In this document: piece after piece, positions 18,801 to 27,102 of the stretch
Layout of the letters: each line of letters begins with the position of its first letter
Numbering within the stretch: the first letter of the stretch is position 1
NCBI RefSeq assembly: GCF_002002905.1
Contig: NZ_CP019509.1
Location: forward strand, 3,157,001-3,221,000
Reading direction: 5' to 3'
Length of the DNA stretch: 64,000 nt
Source: Aquaspirillum sp. LM1
GTDB lineage: Bacteria > Pseudomonadota > Gammaproteobacteria > Burkholderiales > Aquaspirillaceae
Translations under genes and position numbers: made by a program
Notes under the pieces: generated by a model
Seen by the model: the letters and a program-made list of their open reading frames with translations, nothing else
Database searches by the model: none
What the model was told of the DNA's origin: nothing

Positions 18801-21800
18801 GCCTGACACCCGTCAGCCGGATCTGGGGGTGAGCAAAACCCACAGCCCGGCCCAGTTCAGCGCCGGGGGCAGCGCCAGCTATACCTTGCAGGCGTTCAAC
18901 CACGGCGATGGCAGCACCACCCAGGGCATCCGCGTGGAGGACACCCTGCCTGCCGGTCTGGCCATTGTTGGCGCGCCAGCCGGTGCGGGCTGGCAATGCC
19001 AGGTGAGCGGCCAGCAGGTCAGCTGCCAATCCAGCAGCCTGCTGGCTGCCGGCGCCAGTGCTACGCCGATTGTGATCTCGGTCATGGTAGACCCTGCCCT
19101 GGCCGGCAAGAGTGTGACCAATACCGCCGTGGTCAGCGGCGGCGGCGAAGGGCCGGATAAAACCGGCAATAACACCGCCACCGATGTGGCCAGCATTCCG
19201 CTGCCAGAAGTGCCGGCAGTGCAGCCCGATCTGGTGATCAGCAAAACCCACAGCCCGGTGCTGTTTGGCGCGGGCAGCCTCGCCAGCTACACCCTGACCG
19301 TGTCCAATCAGGGCGAAGCCGCCACCTTCCAGAGCATCCAGGTGAGTGACAGCCTGCCGGACGGCTTGCGCGCAGCGGGCACGCCCAGTGGCAAAGGCTG
19401 GCAGTGTCAGGTCAGCGGCCAGCAGGTCAGTTGCCAGTCCAGCGATGTTTTGCTGCCAGGTGGCCGGGCTGCGCCGATTGAGATTCCGGTAAAACTGGAC
19501 GCCAGTCTGAGCAGCCGGACCCTGACCAATATCGCCGTGGTCAGCGGCGGCGGTGAAGGCTCGGATAAAACCGGTAACAACACCGCCACCGATGTAGCCG
19601 AAGTCAGCCAGCCAGATCTGCTGCTGAGCAAAACCCACAGCCCGGTGCGCTTGATTGCAGGCCGCACCGCCAGCTATACGCTGACCGTGTCCAATCAGGG
19701 CATTAGCGCCACGGTGGGCAGCGTGCAGGTGGTGGATACCCTGCCCGCCGGGCTGACGGTCTCCGGTGTGCCCGGCGGCAATGGCTGGCAATGCCAGGTC
19801 AGCGGCCAGCAAGTCAGCTGCCTGCTGGACACGCCGGTATTGCCGGGTGCCAGCGCTACGCCGATTGTGATTCCGGTGAAACTGGCCGCCACGCTGACCA
19901 GCCAAACCGTCACCAATACCGCTGTGGTCAGCGGTGGCGGTGAAAGCAGTGACAAAACCGGCAACAACACCGTTGCCGACGTGGCCGAGGTGGTGTTGCT
20001 GGCCAGCGTGCATGGCCATGTCTGGCTGGATATGTCACACACCCGCCGCTTTGCCGACCCAGCCTCACGGCCACAACCCGACTGGATGGTGGAACTGCTG
20101 CGCGATGGTGTGCTGCTGCGCAGCGCCCAGACCGACGCCGAAGGCGCGTATGGCTTTACCGAACTGGAAGCCGGCAGCGGCTACCAGATTCGCTTCCGTC
20201 ATCCGCAAACCGGGCTGCTGTACGGGGTGGCAGTGCCCAACGAACAGGCCGCCAGCTTTACCAGCAGCGTGATCAGCGCCACCAATCCAGCCGGTGCCAG
20301 CCAGAGCGATGGCACGCTGGCCAACCTGACATTGACGCCCGGGGCCAATGTGCTGGAACAAAGCCTGCCGCTGGATCCCGCTGGGATTGTCTACGATGCG
20401 GTGACCCGCCAGCCGGTGGCCGGTGCTGTGGTCACCCTGCGTGGCCCCGCTGGCTATGATCCAAGTGTCCATCTGGTGGGCGGTGGTACCGCGCAAACCA
20501 CAGGCAGCGACGGCATGTACCAGTTCCTGCTCAATCCGACCGCCCCCAGCGGTGATTATTCCCTGCGGATTACCACCTATCCGGGCGGGTATGTGCCGGC
20601 ACCTTCCAGCCTGATTCCGGTGTGCACCGGCGTGCTGAACGTGGCCAGCCAGCCCGACCCGGCGCTGGTTCAGCGCAGCAACAGCCAGCCGGCCAGCAGC
20701 GTGCCGCTGCACCAGCCCACGGCTTGCCAGGGCATTGTTGGTGGCGGGGCCAGCACCACCCAGTATTACTTTGACTTTACCCTCTCGGTGGGTCGGGGCG
20801 GCTCGGCCAATGTGGTCAATAACCATATTCCGCTGGACCCGTTCCGTTCCGGCACGCTGCGAGTCAGCAAAACCACGCCGCTGGTGAATGTCAGCCGGGG
20901 TGGCCTGGTGCCTTACACCGTGACGGTGAACAACGCGGCTGACAGCTCGCCGGTAACGGCGGCCAGCGTGGTGGACCATTTGCCACCAGGCTTCCGCTAT
21001 CGCCAGGGCTCGGCCTCGGTGGATGGGGTGATGATTGAACCGCAGGTCAGCGGGCGTGACTTGCGCTGGCCAGGCCTGGCGGTGAACAGCGGCCAGACCC
21101 GCACCGTGCGGCTGGTGCTGGTGGTGGGGGCCGGCGTGGGTGAAGGGGAATACACCAACCAGGCCTGGGCAGCGGATGCCAGCCAGCGGGTGATTTCCAA
21201 TATCGCTGCCGCTACCGTGCGCATCGTCCCCGACCCTACCTTTGATTGCAGCGACATCATCGGCAAGGTGTTCGACGACAAAAACCTCAACGGCTACCAG
21301 GACGACGGCGAACCGGGCATTGCCAATGTGCGCGTGGTGACGGCGCGTGGCCTGCTGGTCACCACCGACGCTGACGGGCGCTTCCATGTGCCCTGCGCCA
21401 GCGTGCCGCAGGCCGATCGCGGCAGCAATTTTGTGATGAAACTGGACGAACGCACCCTGCCGTCCGGCTACCGGCTGACCACGGAAAACCCGCGTGACGT
21501 GCGGGTGACGCGCGGCAAGATGGTCAAGTTGAACTTTGGTGCCGCCATCCACAAGGTGTTCCGGCTGGAACTGGACGAGCGCGCCTTTGTGCCGGGCGAA
21601 GACCGCCTGCTCGACAGCTGGGCCGCCCAGTTGCCGGCGCTGATCACCGCCTTGCAGGCGCACCCTGCCGTGCTGCGGCTGGCTTACCCGCCGCTGAGCC
21701 GTCAGGCCAGCCGGCTGGAGGCGCTGCAGGCCGAGTTGCGCCGCCGCTACGCCCATCGCGAGGGCGCGCGCGCCGATGCGCCGCCCCTGCTGATTGAACT

Positions 21801-21843
21801 TGAACCTTTGTCCACCCCGACTCACCCAGGAGGCGCGCAGTGA
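12865..21843 (+). CDS. Giant secreted DUF11 / SdrD_B-like repeat surface protein
   Basis: 2,992 residues. A signal peptide ends at AWA (about residue 36). Then come about ten diverged DUF11 units (37-1450), three SdrD_B/CNA-B-like domains (from about 1452, 1594 and 1714; e.g. GKVFFDVNDNGVQDSGDGG), a Gly/Ser/Pro linker near 1832, four near-identical DUF11 units (1848-2375), two more beta-sandwich domains (about 2381 and 2506), a DUF11 (2665), an SdrD_B-like unit (2795) and a 100-residue C-terminal region (LDERAFVPGED...) resembling OmpA-family segments. Many DUF11 units carry a Cys pair. No LPXTG, autotransporter or TPS signal is visible. GAAAG precedes the ATG. The overlapping barrel gene is the likely export or anchoring partner. 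An adhesive or structural fibre is inferred; function unknown. Confidence 0.85.
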   Translation: MDWMGWLCRMRCALLLCKAWGITAVCALWLAAPAWAGLGASVTLVGATAIYPGETTLLQITLSNSNQTALLTNVAFANTLPGVWPNGLRIAGAATYTCTDPAGPTTSAGVGVLTATPGTQAISLTGGVIPQHSGGTDGTCTIQIPVTAGSSTGTSVTHTYTVLSNAVTGDDPGAQINVGDVSQTVNVKPVALPTLNKNFSNSTAVLGGAPVTLTITLNNPTNPIAIPNFSITDNFPTLGGGGAVIQVATPPAATATCTGAGTPPVFTPAAGDVSLTATGGTVAANGSCTLTVKVEARHSNGQYTTGAQTNVIQGSANFTNDLGLVPANASASVTVNSPLRVSKAFAHAALASGQSDTMTITLTNDGSSALTVTTLTDSPIDGIGDAAYGLKVQPGAATTCAGGAVANTAGDVGVTLTGGTIPANGSCTVTVPFIGTSQVAGVPITFTNTLAEGAVGVTAPAIVSKSASATVLVADDLVVLKSATPSGGSSVAPGNPIRFSITVNNYSGTDRANVTVSDTLVNTSFLTGTINGNNYTPSVSAGCGALTVAGAVGATTPVFTIGNLPQRISASTPGSCVVTFWAMVNPGVANGATIQNNIVASGVCHSGGALCNAAPSGPTSSSVNSAVLSAAKAFSPAGPLSEGTISRMTITLTNRSANPITGLSVTDTLPLAVSGGGQLRVATPANAASTCGTPTITAVAGSTSLGLNGGSVPARASNGTGADGTCVVQVDVVGPAGVYNNTATASGTETYADGTTHLLAPVTTNTATLTYTGSLGASKTFSPTAVSSGGRATVLIRISNGGAVLLNNVSVTDPLPAGMVVASPSNAYTTCPGSPTVSATVGGSSVSMSGATLSSGANCDVLFDVVATGAANWVNTIPAGNLTASGGVMNSSAVIGTLNWSPPTNIILAKATNPSTLTFPGQVSVLTITVTAGTQAVTGLSLTDYFTVDGTAGAALNGWAIAPSPAAQTSCPGGMVSATAGSNQLSLSGASLAANTSCTITVNVTSSKVGGITNFIPIGAVSTDQGLSNVGPANTSLTINSNLGLVKQFSPNPIKPGERARLRITFYNPTAQTVTNASVTDNLPGAMSVPAGANPTTTCAGATLTTPTASQVQITGATVAAAVGVVSGTCYAELDVLVAAQGDYTNTIPANAVVATTGGVPTTNSQPSSDTLKVKSPLVVHKAIDGKTLDSGNPAGFATNTASALAGVSTTLTVHIANPNTAPVTQTLFTDTLPSGMVIAATPAASTTCAGGTVIAAPSGTSFRLTGATVPASGSCTVRVDVLSNSPGSYTNTLASGAVTTLEGVKNEEPTSARLIVAQPVGVSKQFSPAVITPGGTSRLSIVLSNNNSTAVTLTSAFDDVLPIAPGQIQVAAVPNVSSTCTGAVTAAAGATTVRLANGATVPAGGCTLSVDVTGSTPGVHTNNIPAAALKTSLGNNPTPANATLTVSDKGYVSGRVFKDNNVTPNGSYEAGTDTPLEGVSVELRTGASCAGALVAGLTNPTPTDALGNYLFAELSAGTYSVCQPAQPTGTSNGITTAGSIVSNGGSTGTAGAASNPGATSSQIVGIVLNMAGGGQVSGSVQNNFAEVVLSQISGTVFLDQNNNGIQNGADNGLGSVTLELLNASNAVVATTTTNASGQYSFTNLQPGSYSVREPNQPAGSSNGLTVAGSVGNGGTPGSVTAVGTLPSRISAIVLPPNTSSIDNNFAEIPNGRTLSGKVFFDVNDNGVQDSGDGGIANVTLNLTGNDINGNPVSLTVNTSADGSYMFSGVPEGSSYTVTEPTQPAGSKNGKTLVGSTGGTATLVTVVPSALSAINLAAANTVSANNNFAEIPLPPSGGGGSSTPPGQPDLVLSKTHSPSQFSLGGTGSYTLQASNQGDGATALGIQVVDTLPAGVTVNGTPSGSGWQCQVSGQQVSCQLADLLPAGGKAAPIVIPVKVDANLTGTTLTNTAVVSGGGEGTDKTGNNTATDVVTIIIPVKPDTRQPDLGVSKTHSPAQFSAGGSASYTLQAFNHGDGSTTQGIRVEDTLPAGLAIVGAPAGAGWQCQVSGQQVSCQSSSLLAAGASATPIVISVMVDPALAGKSVTNTAVVSGGGEGPDKTGNNTATDVASIPLPEVPAVQPDLVISKTHSPVLFGAGSLASYTLTVSNQGEAATFQSIQVSDSLPDGLRAAGTPSGKGWQCQVSGQQVSCQSSDVLLPGGRAAPIEIPVKLDASLSSRTLTNIAVVSGGGEGSDKTGNNTATDVAEVSQPDLLLSKTHSPVRLIAGRTASYTLTVSNQGISATVGSVQVVDTLPAGLTVSGVPGGNGWQCQVSGQQVSCLLDTPVLPGASATPIVIPVKLAATLTSQTVTNTAVVSGGGESSDKTGNNTVADVAEVVLLASVHGHVWLDMSHTRRFADPASRPQPDWMVELLRDGVLLRSAQTDAEGAYGFTELEAGSGYQIRFRHPQTGLLYGVAVPNEQAASFTSSVISATNPAGASQSDGTLANLTLTPGANVLEQSLPLDPAGIVYDAVTRQPVAGAVVTLRGPAGYDPSVHLVGGGTAQTTGSDGMYQFLLNPTAPSGDYSLRITTYPGGYVPAPSSLIPVCTGVLNVASQPDPALVQRSNSQPASSVPLHQPTACQGIVGGGASTTQYYFDFTLSVGRGGSANVVNNHIPLDPFRSGTLRVSKTTPLVNVSRGGLVPYTVTVNNAADSSPVTAASVVDHLPPGFRYRQGSASVDGVMIEPQVSGRDLRWPGLAVNSGQTRTVRLVLVVGAGVGEGEYTNQAWAADASQRVISNIAAATVRIVPDPTFDCSDIIGKVFDDKNLNGYQDDGEPGIANVRVVTARGLLVTTDADGRFHVPCASVPQADRGSNFVMKLDERTLPSGYRLTTENPRDVRVTRGKMVKLNFGAAIHKVFRLELDERAFVPGEDRLLDSWAAQLPALITALQAHPAVLRLAYPPLSRQASRLEALQAELRRRYAHREGARADAPPLLIELEPLSTPTHPGGAQ
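18403..19995 (+). repeat. Four tandem near-identical DUF11 repeat units
   Basis: Units begin at about 18406, 18814, 19225 and 19609, with spacings of 408, 411 and 384 bases. Each starts with a CAGCC-GATCT-type block encoding QPDL...SKTHSP, contains GWQCQVSGQQVSC and ends with VVSGGGE..DKTGNNT. They are far more alike at the DNA level than the ten DUF11 units upstream. This implies recent duplication or gene conversion and makes the segment prone to length change. Confidence 0.9.
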
Positions 21844-24800
21844 TGGCGGCCAGATTGATGTACAAGCGGTCGCTGACCGCCACCCTGGCCGCGCTGTGCG
21901 CGCTGCAACTGACGGCGGCGCAAGCCGAATCCGGCCCTGGCAGTGATGACGGCAAGCGCCGTGACAATGGCCGGATTGACCACCAGCCCTTGCCCAGCCC
22001 GGCAGAACGCCAGCCGGCCCTGGCATATCCGCTGCCCTCGGGGGTCAGTCGCGCCGATCTGGTTCAACTGCGCGCCAACGAAGCCCGCACGCCGGCTACG
22101 CCGCCGCTGCAGGCGCTGGTGCTGGACGAAGCCGGGCGCACCCTGTTTGTGTCGGGCCAGGCAGAATTGACCCCCGCAGCCAAGCGCACGCTGGATGCGC
22201 TGATTGCTCAGTATGCCGGCCAGCCTGGCCTGCGCCTGTCGGTGGTTGGGCATACCGACACCCAGCGGCTGTCGCCTCGCGCCCGGCGGCAGTTTGCCGA
22301 TAACCAGGCCTTGTCCGAAGCGCGTGCGCTGACCGTGGCACGCTACCTGCAGCAGGGCTGGCAACTGCCGCTGGCGCAGGTGTCGATTGCCGGTCGGGGT
22401 GAGCAGCAGCCACTGGCCAGCAACGCCAGCGCGCAGGGCATGGCGCATAACCGCCGGGTGGATCTGCGTCTGTGGCAGCAAGCGCCAGAACCCGTGTTCG
22501 CACCGGTAGCCGCCAATCCGCCCGCCGCCTGTGCGCCGTTGGCGGCGCAGCCGGACCTGCCTTTCCGGATCAGCGTGGACGGCGAGGCGCTGACGCTGGG
22601 CGAGCCGGTCAACGAAGCCGACCGTCAGCGTTGCACCGATGTAGCGCTGGCACAAGCCGATATCCAGATCAAGTACGACGATCTGGCTGCCACGCCCAGC
22701 CTGAATGTATGGACGGCCCGCGACCTGGCGCTGCGCGGCCAGCCGGTGCAGTTTTTGGGTTACAGCAATTATGTTCACTGGATTCACCGCGCCGAAGTGC
22801 GGGTGTTCAAGCGCGGCGAGCGCCCCGATGCGCCGCCGCTGGCGGTGACACCGCTGAACTGGGCCGAGGCCAGCGAATGGACGGTTCCTGCCGAAGGCCA
22901 GGAGGAATACGCGTATTTGCTGCGGGTGTACGACCGTGATGGCCGTTTTGACGAAACCGCGCTGAAACCGCTAAACGTGGCCAGCCGCGCCCGGCCACTG
23001 GCCGACCTGCAAGCGCCGTCGCGTGAAGCGCTGACTGGCTGGGGCGAAAACGCCCGCGCACTGGGCAATATGTCGGTGCGCGGTGGCACGGTCAGCATCA
23101 GTGGCCAGCTGCGCCCCGGTCAGCGCGTGGCCGCGCTGGGCCTGTCGGCCCCGGTGGATGCGCAGGGGCGCTTTGTGTTGCGCCAGATTCTGCCTGCCGG
23201 CCCGCATCAGGTGGCGGTGGCGGTAACCGAGCCGGATGGCCGCGAAGCGGTGTTCCGCCGCAATCTGTCGATTCCGGACCAGGACTGGTTTTACATTGCC
23301 GTAGGTGATCTGACTCTGAGCCAGAGTCGGGTCAGCGGGCCGGCACAGCTGGTAACCGGCGACAGCGAGGCAACGTCGGGTAGCCATCTGGATGGCCGTG
23401 CGGCGTTTTACCTGAAAGGCAAGCTCAAGGGCGACTGGCTGCTGACCGCCGCCGCCGACACCCGCGAGCAGCCGGTCAAAAACCTGTTTTCCAACTTTAC
23501 CGCCAAGGACCCGCGCTACCTGCTGCGCAATATCGACCCCAACCAGTATTACCCGGTGTACGGCGACGACAGCACCACGGTGGACGACGCGCCAACCCAG
23601 GGCAAGTTTTATGTGCAGCTGGCGCGTGGTGAATCGCAGGTGATGTGGGGCAACTTCCAGACCCAATGGACCGGCAGCGAGCTGATCCAGTATTCGCGTG
23701 GGCTGTACGGCGCACGGGCGCGTTTTCGTTCGGAAGACAGCACCGGGTTTGGTGCCCGACAAACCCAGGTGGAAGCGTTTGCCGCCGACCCTGGCACCTT
23801 GGGCGCGCGCGAAGTGTTTCGCGGCACCGGTGGTTCGCTGTATTACCTGCGTCATCAGGACATCACCCAGGGCTCGGAGCGCCTCTGGGTGGAAGTGCGC
23901 GACCCGGATTCCGATCTGGTGCTGGAACGTCGCCAACTGAGCGCCGGGCAAGACTACGAAGTGAATTATCTGCAGGGCCGCATCCTGCTGCGCGAGCCCT
24001 TGCCGTCCACCGCCAGCGGCAGCGGGCTGGTGTACACCAGCAGCCTGAGCGGCCAGCCGCTGTATCTGGTCACCAGCTATGAATACGCGCCGGGCCTGAG
24101 CGAAATCAGCAACCAGACCGTCGGCCTGCGCGCCACCCACTGGTTGAACGACCTGGTGCAATTGGGCGTCACCCAGTATCGCCAGGGCGAGGACGCCAGC
24201 CAGCAAACCTTGCGCGGGCTGGATGCCACCTTGCGCCTGTCGGCTGGCAGCCAGCTGCGCGCCGAATTTGCCCGCGCCAGCGGGCCGGGCAGCACCAGCT
24301 TTTATTCACAGGATGGTGGCTTTGGCTTTAACGGCCAGGCCAGCAGCGTGATCCGCGACGCCAACGCCCAGCGGCTGGAAGCCCGGCTGGATCTGGCCGA
24401 CTGGATTGACGGCGGCAAGGGCCAGTTCATGGGTTACTGGCAACACCGCGAACGCGGTTTTGCCGCGCCAGGCCAGGTGTTTGGCAATGGCGAGGCGGTG
24501 CGTCAGGTCGGGCTGCAGGGCAGCATGCCGCTGGGTGCCTCCAGCGAACTGCGGGTCAAGGCCGACAGCCGTCAGGCCGATACCCAGTCACAGCGCAATA
24601 TCGAAGTGGGCGTGGCCACCCAGCTGGATGCGCAATGGAAGCTGTCCGGCGGGGTGCGCCACGACACTCGCGACAGCGCCCTGGCCAACGCCAGTCCAAC
24701 GCTATCGCAAAACGGCGGGCGCACCGATGCCATTGTGCGCGCCGATTACACCCCGGCCAAAGATGACGGCAAGCCGGGCGAAACCGAAGACTGGTCGGCC

Positions 24801-25988
24801 TACGGCTTTGCCCAGGCTACCCTGGCGCGCAGCGGCCAGCGCGATGCCAACCATCGCGCTGGCCTGGGCGGGCGCTGGCGGCTGAACGACCGGATGGGTG
24901 TAAACGCCGAGGCCTCGGAAGGTAGCCTGGGCGTGGGCGGCAAGCTGGGAGTGGATTACCGCCTCTCCGACCGCAGCACCGCCTATCTGGACTACCGGCT
25001 GGAAAGCGACAACCCCGAGCGCAGCTACCGGGGCCGTACCGGCAACTGGGTGAGCGGGGCCGATTACCGGGTGAGTGAGCAAACCCGGCTGTTTGGCGAA
25101 ACCCGCATGGCACATGGGGCCGGCCCGCAAAGCCTGACTCAGGCGTTTGGTGTGGACCTGGCACCGAATGACCGCTGGACGCTGGGGGTGAAAACCGAAG
25201 TGGGTGAGCTGAGCGACCCGCAAGCGGGTGATCTGCGCCGGGTGGCACTGGGGTTTTCCGCCGCGTACAAATACCAGAAGCTGAGCTATAGCGGCGCGCT
25301 GGAGCTGCGCAACGAGCACGGCAGCGGTACTGGCAGCATCAGCCATCGCCGGGTCTGGCTGTGGCGCAACACCCTGGGCTACCAGCTGGACCCGGACTGG
25401 CGCTTGCTGGGCAAGCTCAATCTGTCGCGCAGCAATAACAGCCAGGGCGCGTTCTATGACGGCAATTTTCACGAAGTGGTGCTGGGCGCGGCCTACCGCC
25501 CGGTGAACAACGACCGCTGGAATACCCTGTTCAAGTACACCAATCTGTACAACGTGCCGTCTCCTGGCCAGCAAGCGCCATCCGGCGTGGGCAGCGCCGA
25601 TTACGCCCAGCGCAGCCAGGTGTTCTCGGTGGATACGGTGTGGGATGCCTGGACCAGCCTGTCGCTGGGGGCCAAGTATGGCCTGCGCATTGGCGAGCTA
25701 CGCGCCAACAAGGTCAGCGGTGAATGGTTCTCCAGCCGCGCCGACCTGCTGGTGTTGCGCGCCGACTGGCATGTGGTCAAGGAATGGGACGCGCTGGTGG
25801 AATGGCGCACCCTGCGCGCCAAAGAAGCCGAGGATGCCCGCTCTGGCGTGCTGCTGGGGGTGTACCGCCACCTGGACAAGCACGTCAAGCTTGGGGTGGG
25901 CTACAACTTCACTTCATATTCGGACGATTTGACCGACTTGTCTTACCGCAGTCGCGGCTGGTTTCTGAATGTACTGGGGACGTTCTGA
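21843..25988 (+). CDS. Large OmpA-domain outer-membrane barrel protein paired with the DUF11 protein
   Basis: 1,381 residues. A signal peptide (to about AQA, residue 28) precedes an OmpA-like peptidoglycan-binding domain (about 85-215: LSVVGHTDTQRLSP, LSEARALTVARYL, NRRVDLRLW), a beta-rich middle, and from about 480 a long stretch of alternating amphipathic strands ending in WFLNVLGTF. The terminal Phe and strand pattern are those of an outer-membrane barrel. NQYYPVYGDDSTTVDDAP near residue 560 looks like a conserved periplasmic or plug segment. ATG at 21843 (GTG at 21840 is in frame) overlaps the DUF11 stop as TGATG, with AGGAGG eight bases upstream, so the two are coupled. An anchor or exporter role is inferred. 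Confidence 0.82.
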   Translation: MAARLMYKRSLTATLAALCALQLTAAQAESGPGSDDGKRRDNGRIDHQPLPSPAERQPALAYPLPSGVSRADLVQLRANEARTPATPPLQALVLDEAGRTLFVSGQAELTPAAKRTLDALIAQYAGQPGLRLSVVGHTDTQRLSPRARRQFADNQALSEARALTVARYLQQGWQLPLAQVSIAGRGEQQPLASNASAQGMAHNRRVDLRLWQQAPEPVFAPVAANPPAACAPLAAQPDLPFRISVDGEALTLGEPVNEADRQRCTDVALAQADIQIKYDDLAATPSLNVWTARDLALRGQPVQFLGYSNYVHWIHRAEVRVFKRGERPDAPPLAVTPLNWAEASEWTVPAEGQEEYAYLLRVYDRDGRFDETALKPLNVASRARPLADLQAPSREALTGWGENARALGNMSVRGGTVSISGQLRPGQRVAALGLSAPVDAQGRFVLRQILPAGPHQVAVAVTEPDGREAVFRRNLSIPDQDWFYIAVGDLTLSQSRVSGPAQLVTGDSEATSGSHLDGRAAFYLKGKLKGDWLLTAAADTREQPVKNLFSNFTAKDPRYLLRNIDPNQYYPVYGDDSTTVDDAPTQGKFYVQLARGESQVMWGNFQTQWTGSELIQYSRGLYGARARFRSEDSTGFGARQTQVEAFAADPGTLGAREVFRGTGGSLYYLRHQDITQGSERLWVEVRDPDSDLVLERRQLSAGQDYEVNYLQGRILLREPLPSTASGSGLVYTSSLSGQPLYLVTSYEYAPGLSEISNQTVGLRATHWLNDLVQLGVTQYRQGEDASQQTLRGLDATLRLSAGSQLRAEFARASGPGSTSFYSQDGGFGFNGQASSVIRDANAQRLEARLDLADWIDGGKGQFMGYWQHRERGFAAPGQVFGNGEAVRQVGLQGSMPLGASSELRVKADSRQADTQSQRNIEVGVATQLDAQWKLSGGVRHDTRDSALANASPTLSQNGGRTDAIVRADYTPAKDDGKPGETEDWSAYGFAQATLARSGQRDANHRAGLGGRWRLNDRMGVNAEASEGSLGVGGKLGVDYRLSDRSTAYLDYRLESDNPERSYRGRTGNWVSGADYRVSEQTRLFGETRMAHGAGPQSLTQAFGVDLAPNDRWTLGVKTEVGELSDPQAGDLRRVALGFSAAYKYQKLSYSGALELRNEHGSGTGSISHRRVWLWRNTLGYQLDPDWRLLGKLNLSRSNNSQGAFYDGNFHEVVLGAAYRPVNNDRWNTLFKYTNLYNVPSPGQQAPSGVGSADYAQRSQVFSVDTVWDAWTSLSLGAKYGLRIGELRANKVSGEWFSSRADLLVLRADWHVVKEWDALVEWRTLRAKEAEDARSGVLLGVYRHLDKHVKLGVGYNFTSYSDDLTDLSYRSRGWFLNVLGTF

Positions 25989-26028
25989 ACGGGACGTGAT
26001 GGGGTAAAGCCAGCCATCCCTGTGCTGG

Positions 26029-26050
26029 CCCGACCCCATTCGGGGGTCAG
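26029..26050. terminator. Hairpin between the barrel gene and the convergent regulator gene
   Basis: GACCCC and GGGGTC pair around ATTCG in the 66-bp gap between convergent stops. There is no strong T-run on either side, so it is a weak or bidirectional terminator candidate. Confidence 0.4.
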
Positions 26051-26054
26051 GCCA

Positions 26055-26873
26055 TCAACAGGGCTCTGTGCCTCTGGCTGGGCTGTGGTCGGTTTCGCGG
26101 CGGAATTCGCTGGGGGTCAGACCAAAGCGCTCACGGAACGCGGTGGCGAAGTTGGCCTGGTTGCTATACCCGCAGTGGCCGGCAATCTGTTGCACCGGCA
26201 AGGCGCTTTCGGCCAGCAGGCGGCGTGATTCCGACAGGCGCAGTTCGCGCAGGTAGTCGAACACGGTGGCACCGGCGCAATGCTTGAAGGCTTCGTTCAG
26301 TCGACGGGTGTTGGTGCCCACGGCAGTGGCCAGCTCGCCCAGATTGGGCGCAGCATCCAGACGTTCGCGCAATATCTTGCGCGCGGAAGAGAACAATACT
26401 TTATCGAGATTGGACGCGTGATCCGGCACCTGCTCGTCTTCCGGGGCAGCGGAGGACGAGTGGGCAACCGTTTGGATGCGCGCCAGACCGAGGTGAATTC
26501 CCACCCGCAACTTCACCTCTTCAAAATCAAAAGGTTTGGTCACGTAGTCCACCGCGCCTTCGTTCAGACCGGCAACCCGGTCCTGCGGCATGGCGGCGGC
26601 AGTCAGAAAAATCACCGGGATCTTGCTGGTTTGTCCATCGGCCTTGAGGCGGCGACAGGTGGCTAATCCATCGCAGCGCGGCATATGAATATCCAGCAAA
26701 ACCAGGTCTGGTTGAATGGCAACCGCTTTCTGGTAGCCATCCAGACCATCCTCTGCCACATAAAGCCGATAGCCTTGTTGGCGGAGGAAATCTGCAAGCA
26801 GGAGCCGGTCTTCCGCGGCGTCATCCACAAGCAGGATACGAGGAGAGAGTGTTGCAAACGGGGCAGCGTTCAT
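26055..26873 (-). CDS. Orphan response regulator with AraC-type DNA-binding domain
   Basis: 272 residues. A receiver domain occupies about 12-125, with acidic pocket DD17-18, phospho-acceptor Asp61 in LVLLDIHMPRCDG and Lys in VTKPFDF. A linker leads to an AraC-type double HTH at about 165-262 (LGELATAVGTNTRRLNEAFK, then IAGHCGYSNQANFATAFRERFGLTPSEFRR). REC-AraC fusions usually work with a histidine kinase, but none is adjacent. Its position directly after the DUF11/barrel pair, on the opposite strand, makes it a candidate regulator of that pair; this is inference from position only. Confidence 0.83.
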   Translation of the reverse strand: MNAAPFATLSPRILLVDDAAEDRLLLADFLRQQGYRLYVAEDGLDGYQKAVAIQPDLVLLDIHMPRCDGLATCRRLKADGQTSKIPVIFLTAAAMPQDRVAGLNEGAVDYVTKPFDFEEVKLRVGIHLGLARIQTVAHSSSAAPEDEQVPDHASNLDKVLFSSARKILRERLDAAPNLGELATAVGTNTRRLNEAFKHCAGATVFDYLRELRLSESRRLLAESALPVQQIAGHCGYSNQANFATAFRERFGLTPSEFRRETDHSPARGTEPC

Positions 26874-27102
26874 GGATATATTGTGGCATAGCCCCCCTTC
26901 GTGTCACGGGGGGTTTACGGGTTTTTACCTATCTACTACACAGGTTTTCCCTTTCAGCACAAATTTTCTGCACTCAGGCAAAACCCAGCGTGAACAAGTG
27001 ACCGCCCAGTCAGTTTTTTGGCGGACAAAACCGGGTAAATCCTTGATTGTCCGTTGCCAAATTGTCACATCTGGCCAGGGAAATCGCGCTTGGCAGCAGG
27101 GC

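Noticed and set aside
18403..19995. Possible CRISPR-like array
   Set aside because: The repeats are about 400 bases long, in frame and encode DUF11 domains; there are no short spaced repeats or cas genes anywhere in the window.
16876..20019. Minus-strand open frame of about 1,047 codons opposite the giant DUF11 gene
   Set aside because: It mirrors the repetitive GC-rich coding pattern of the plus strand, has low-complexity composition and no signal or domain; the plus frame has a signal peptide and clear repeat domains.
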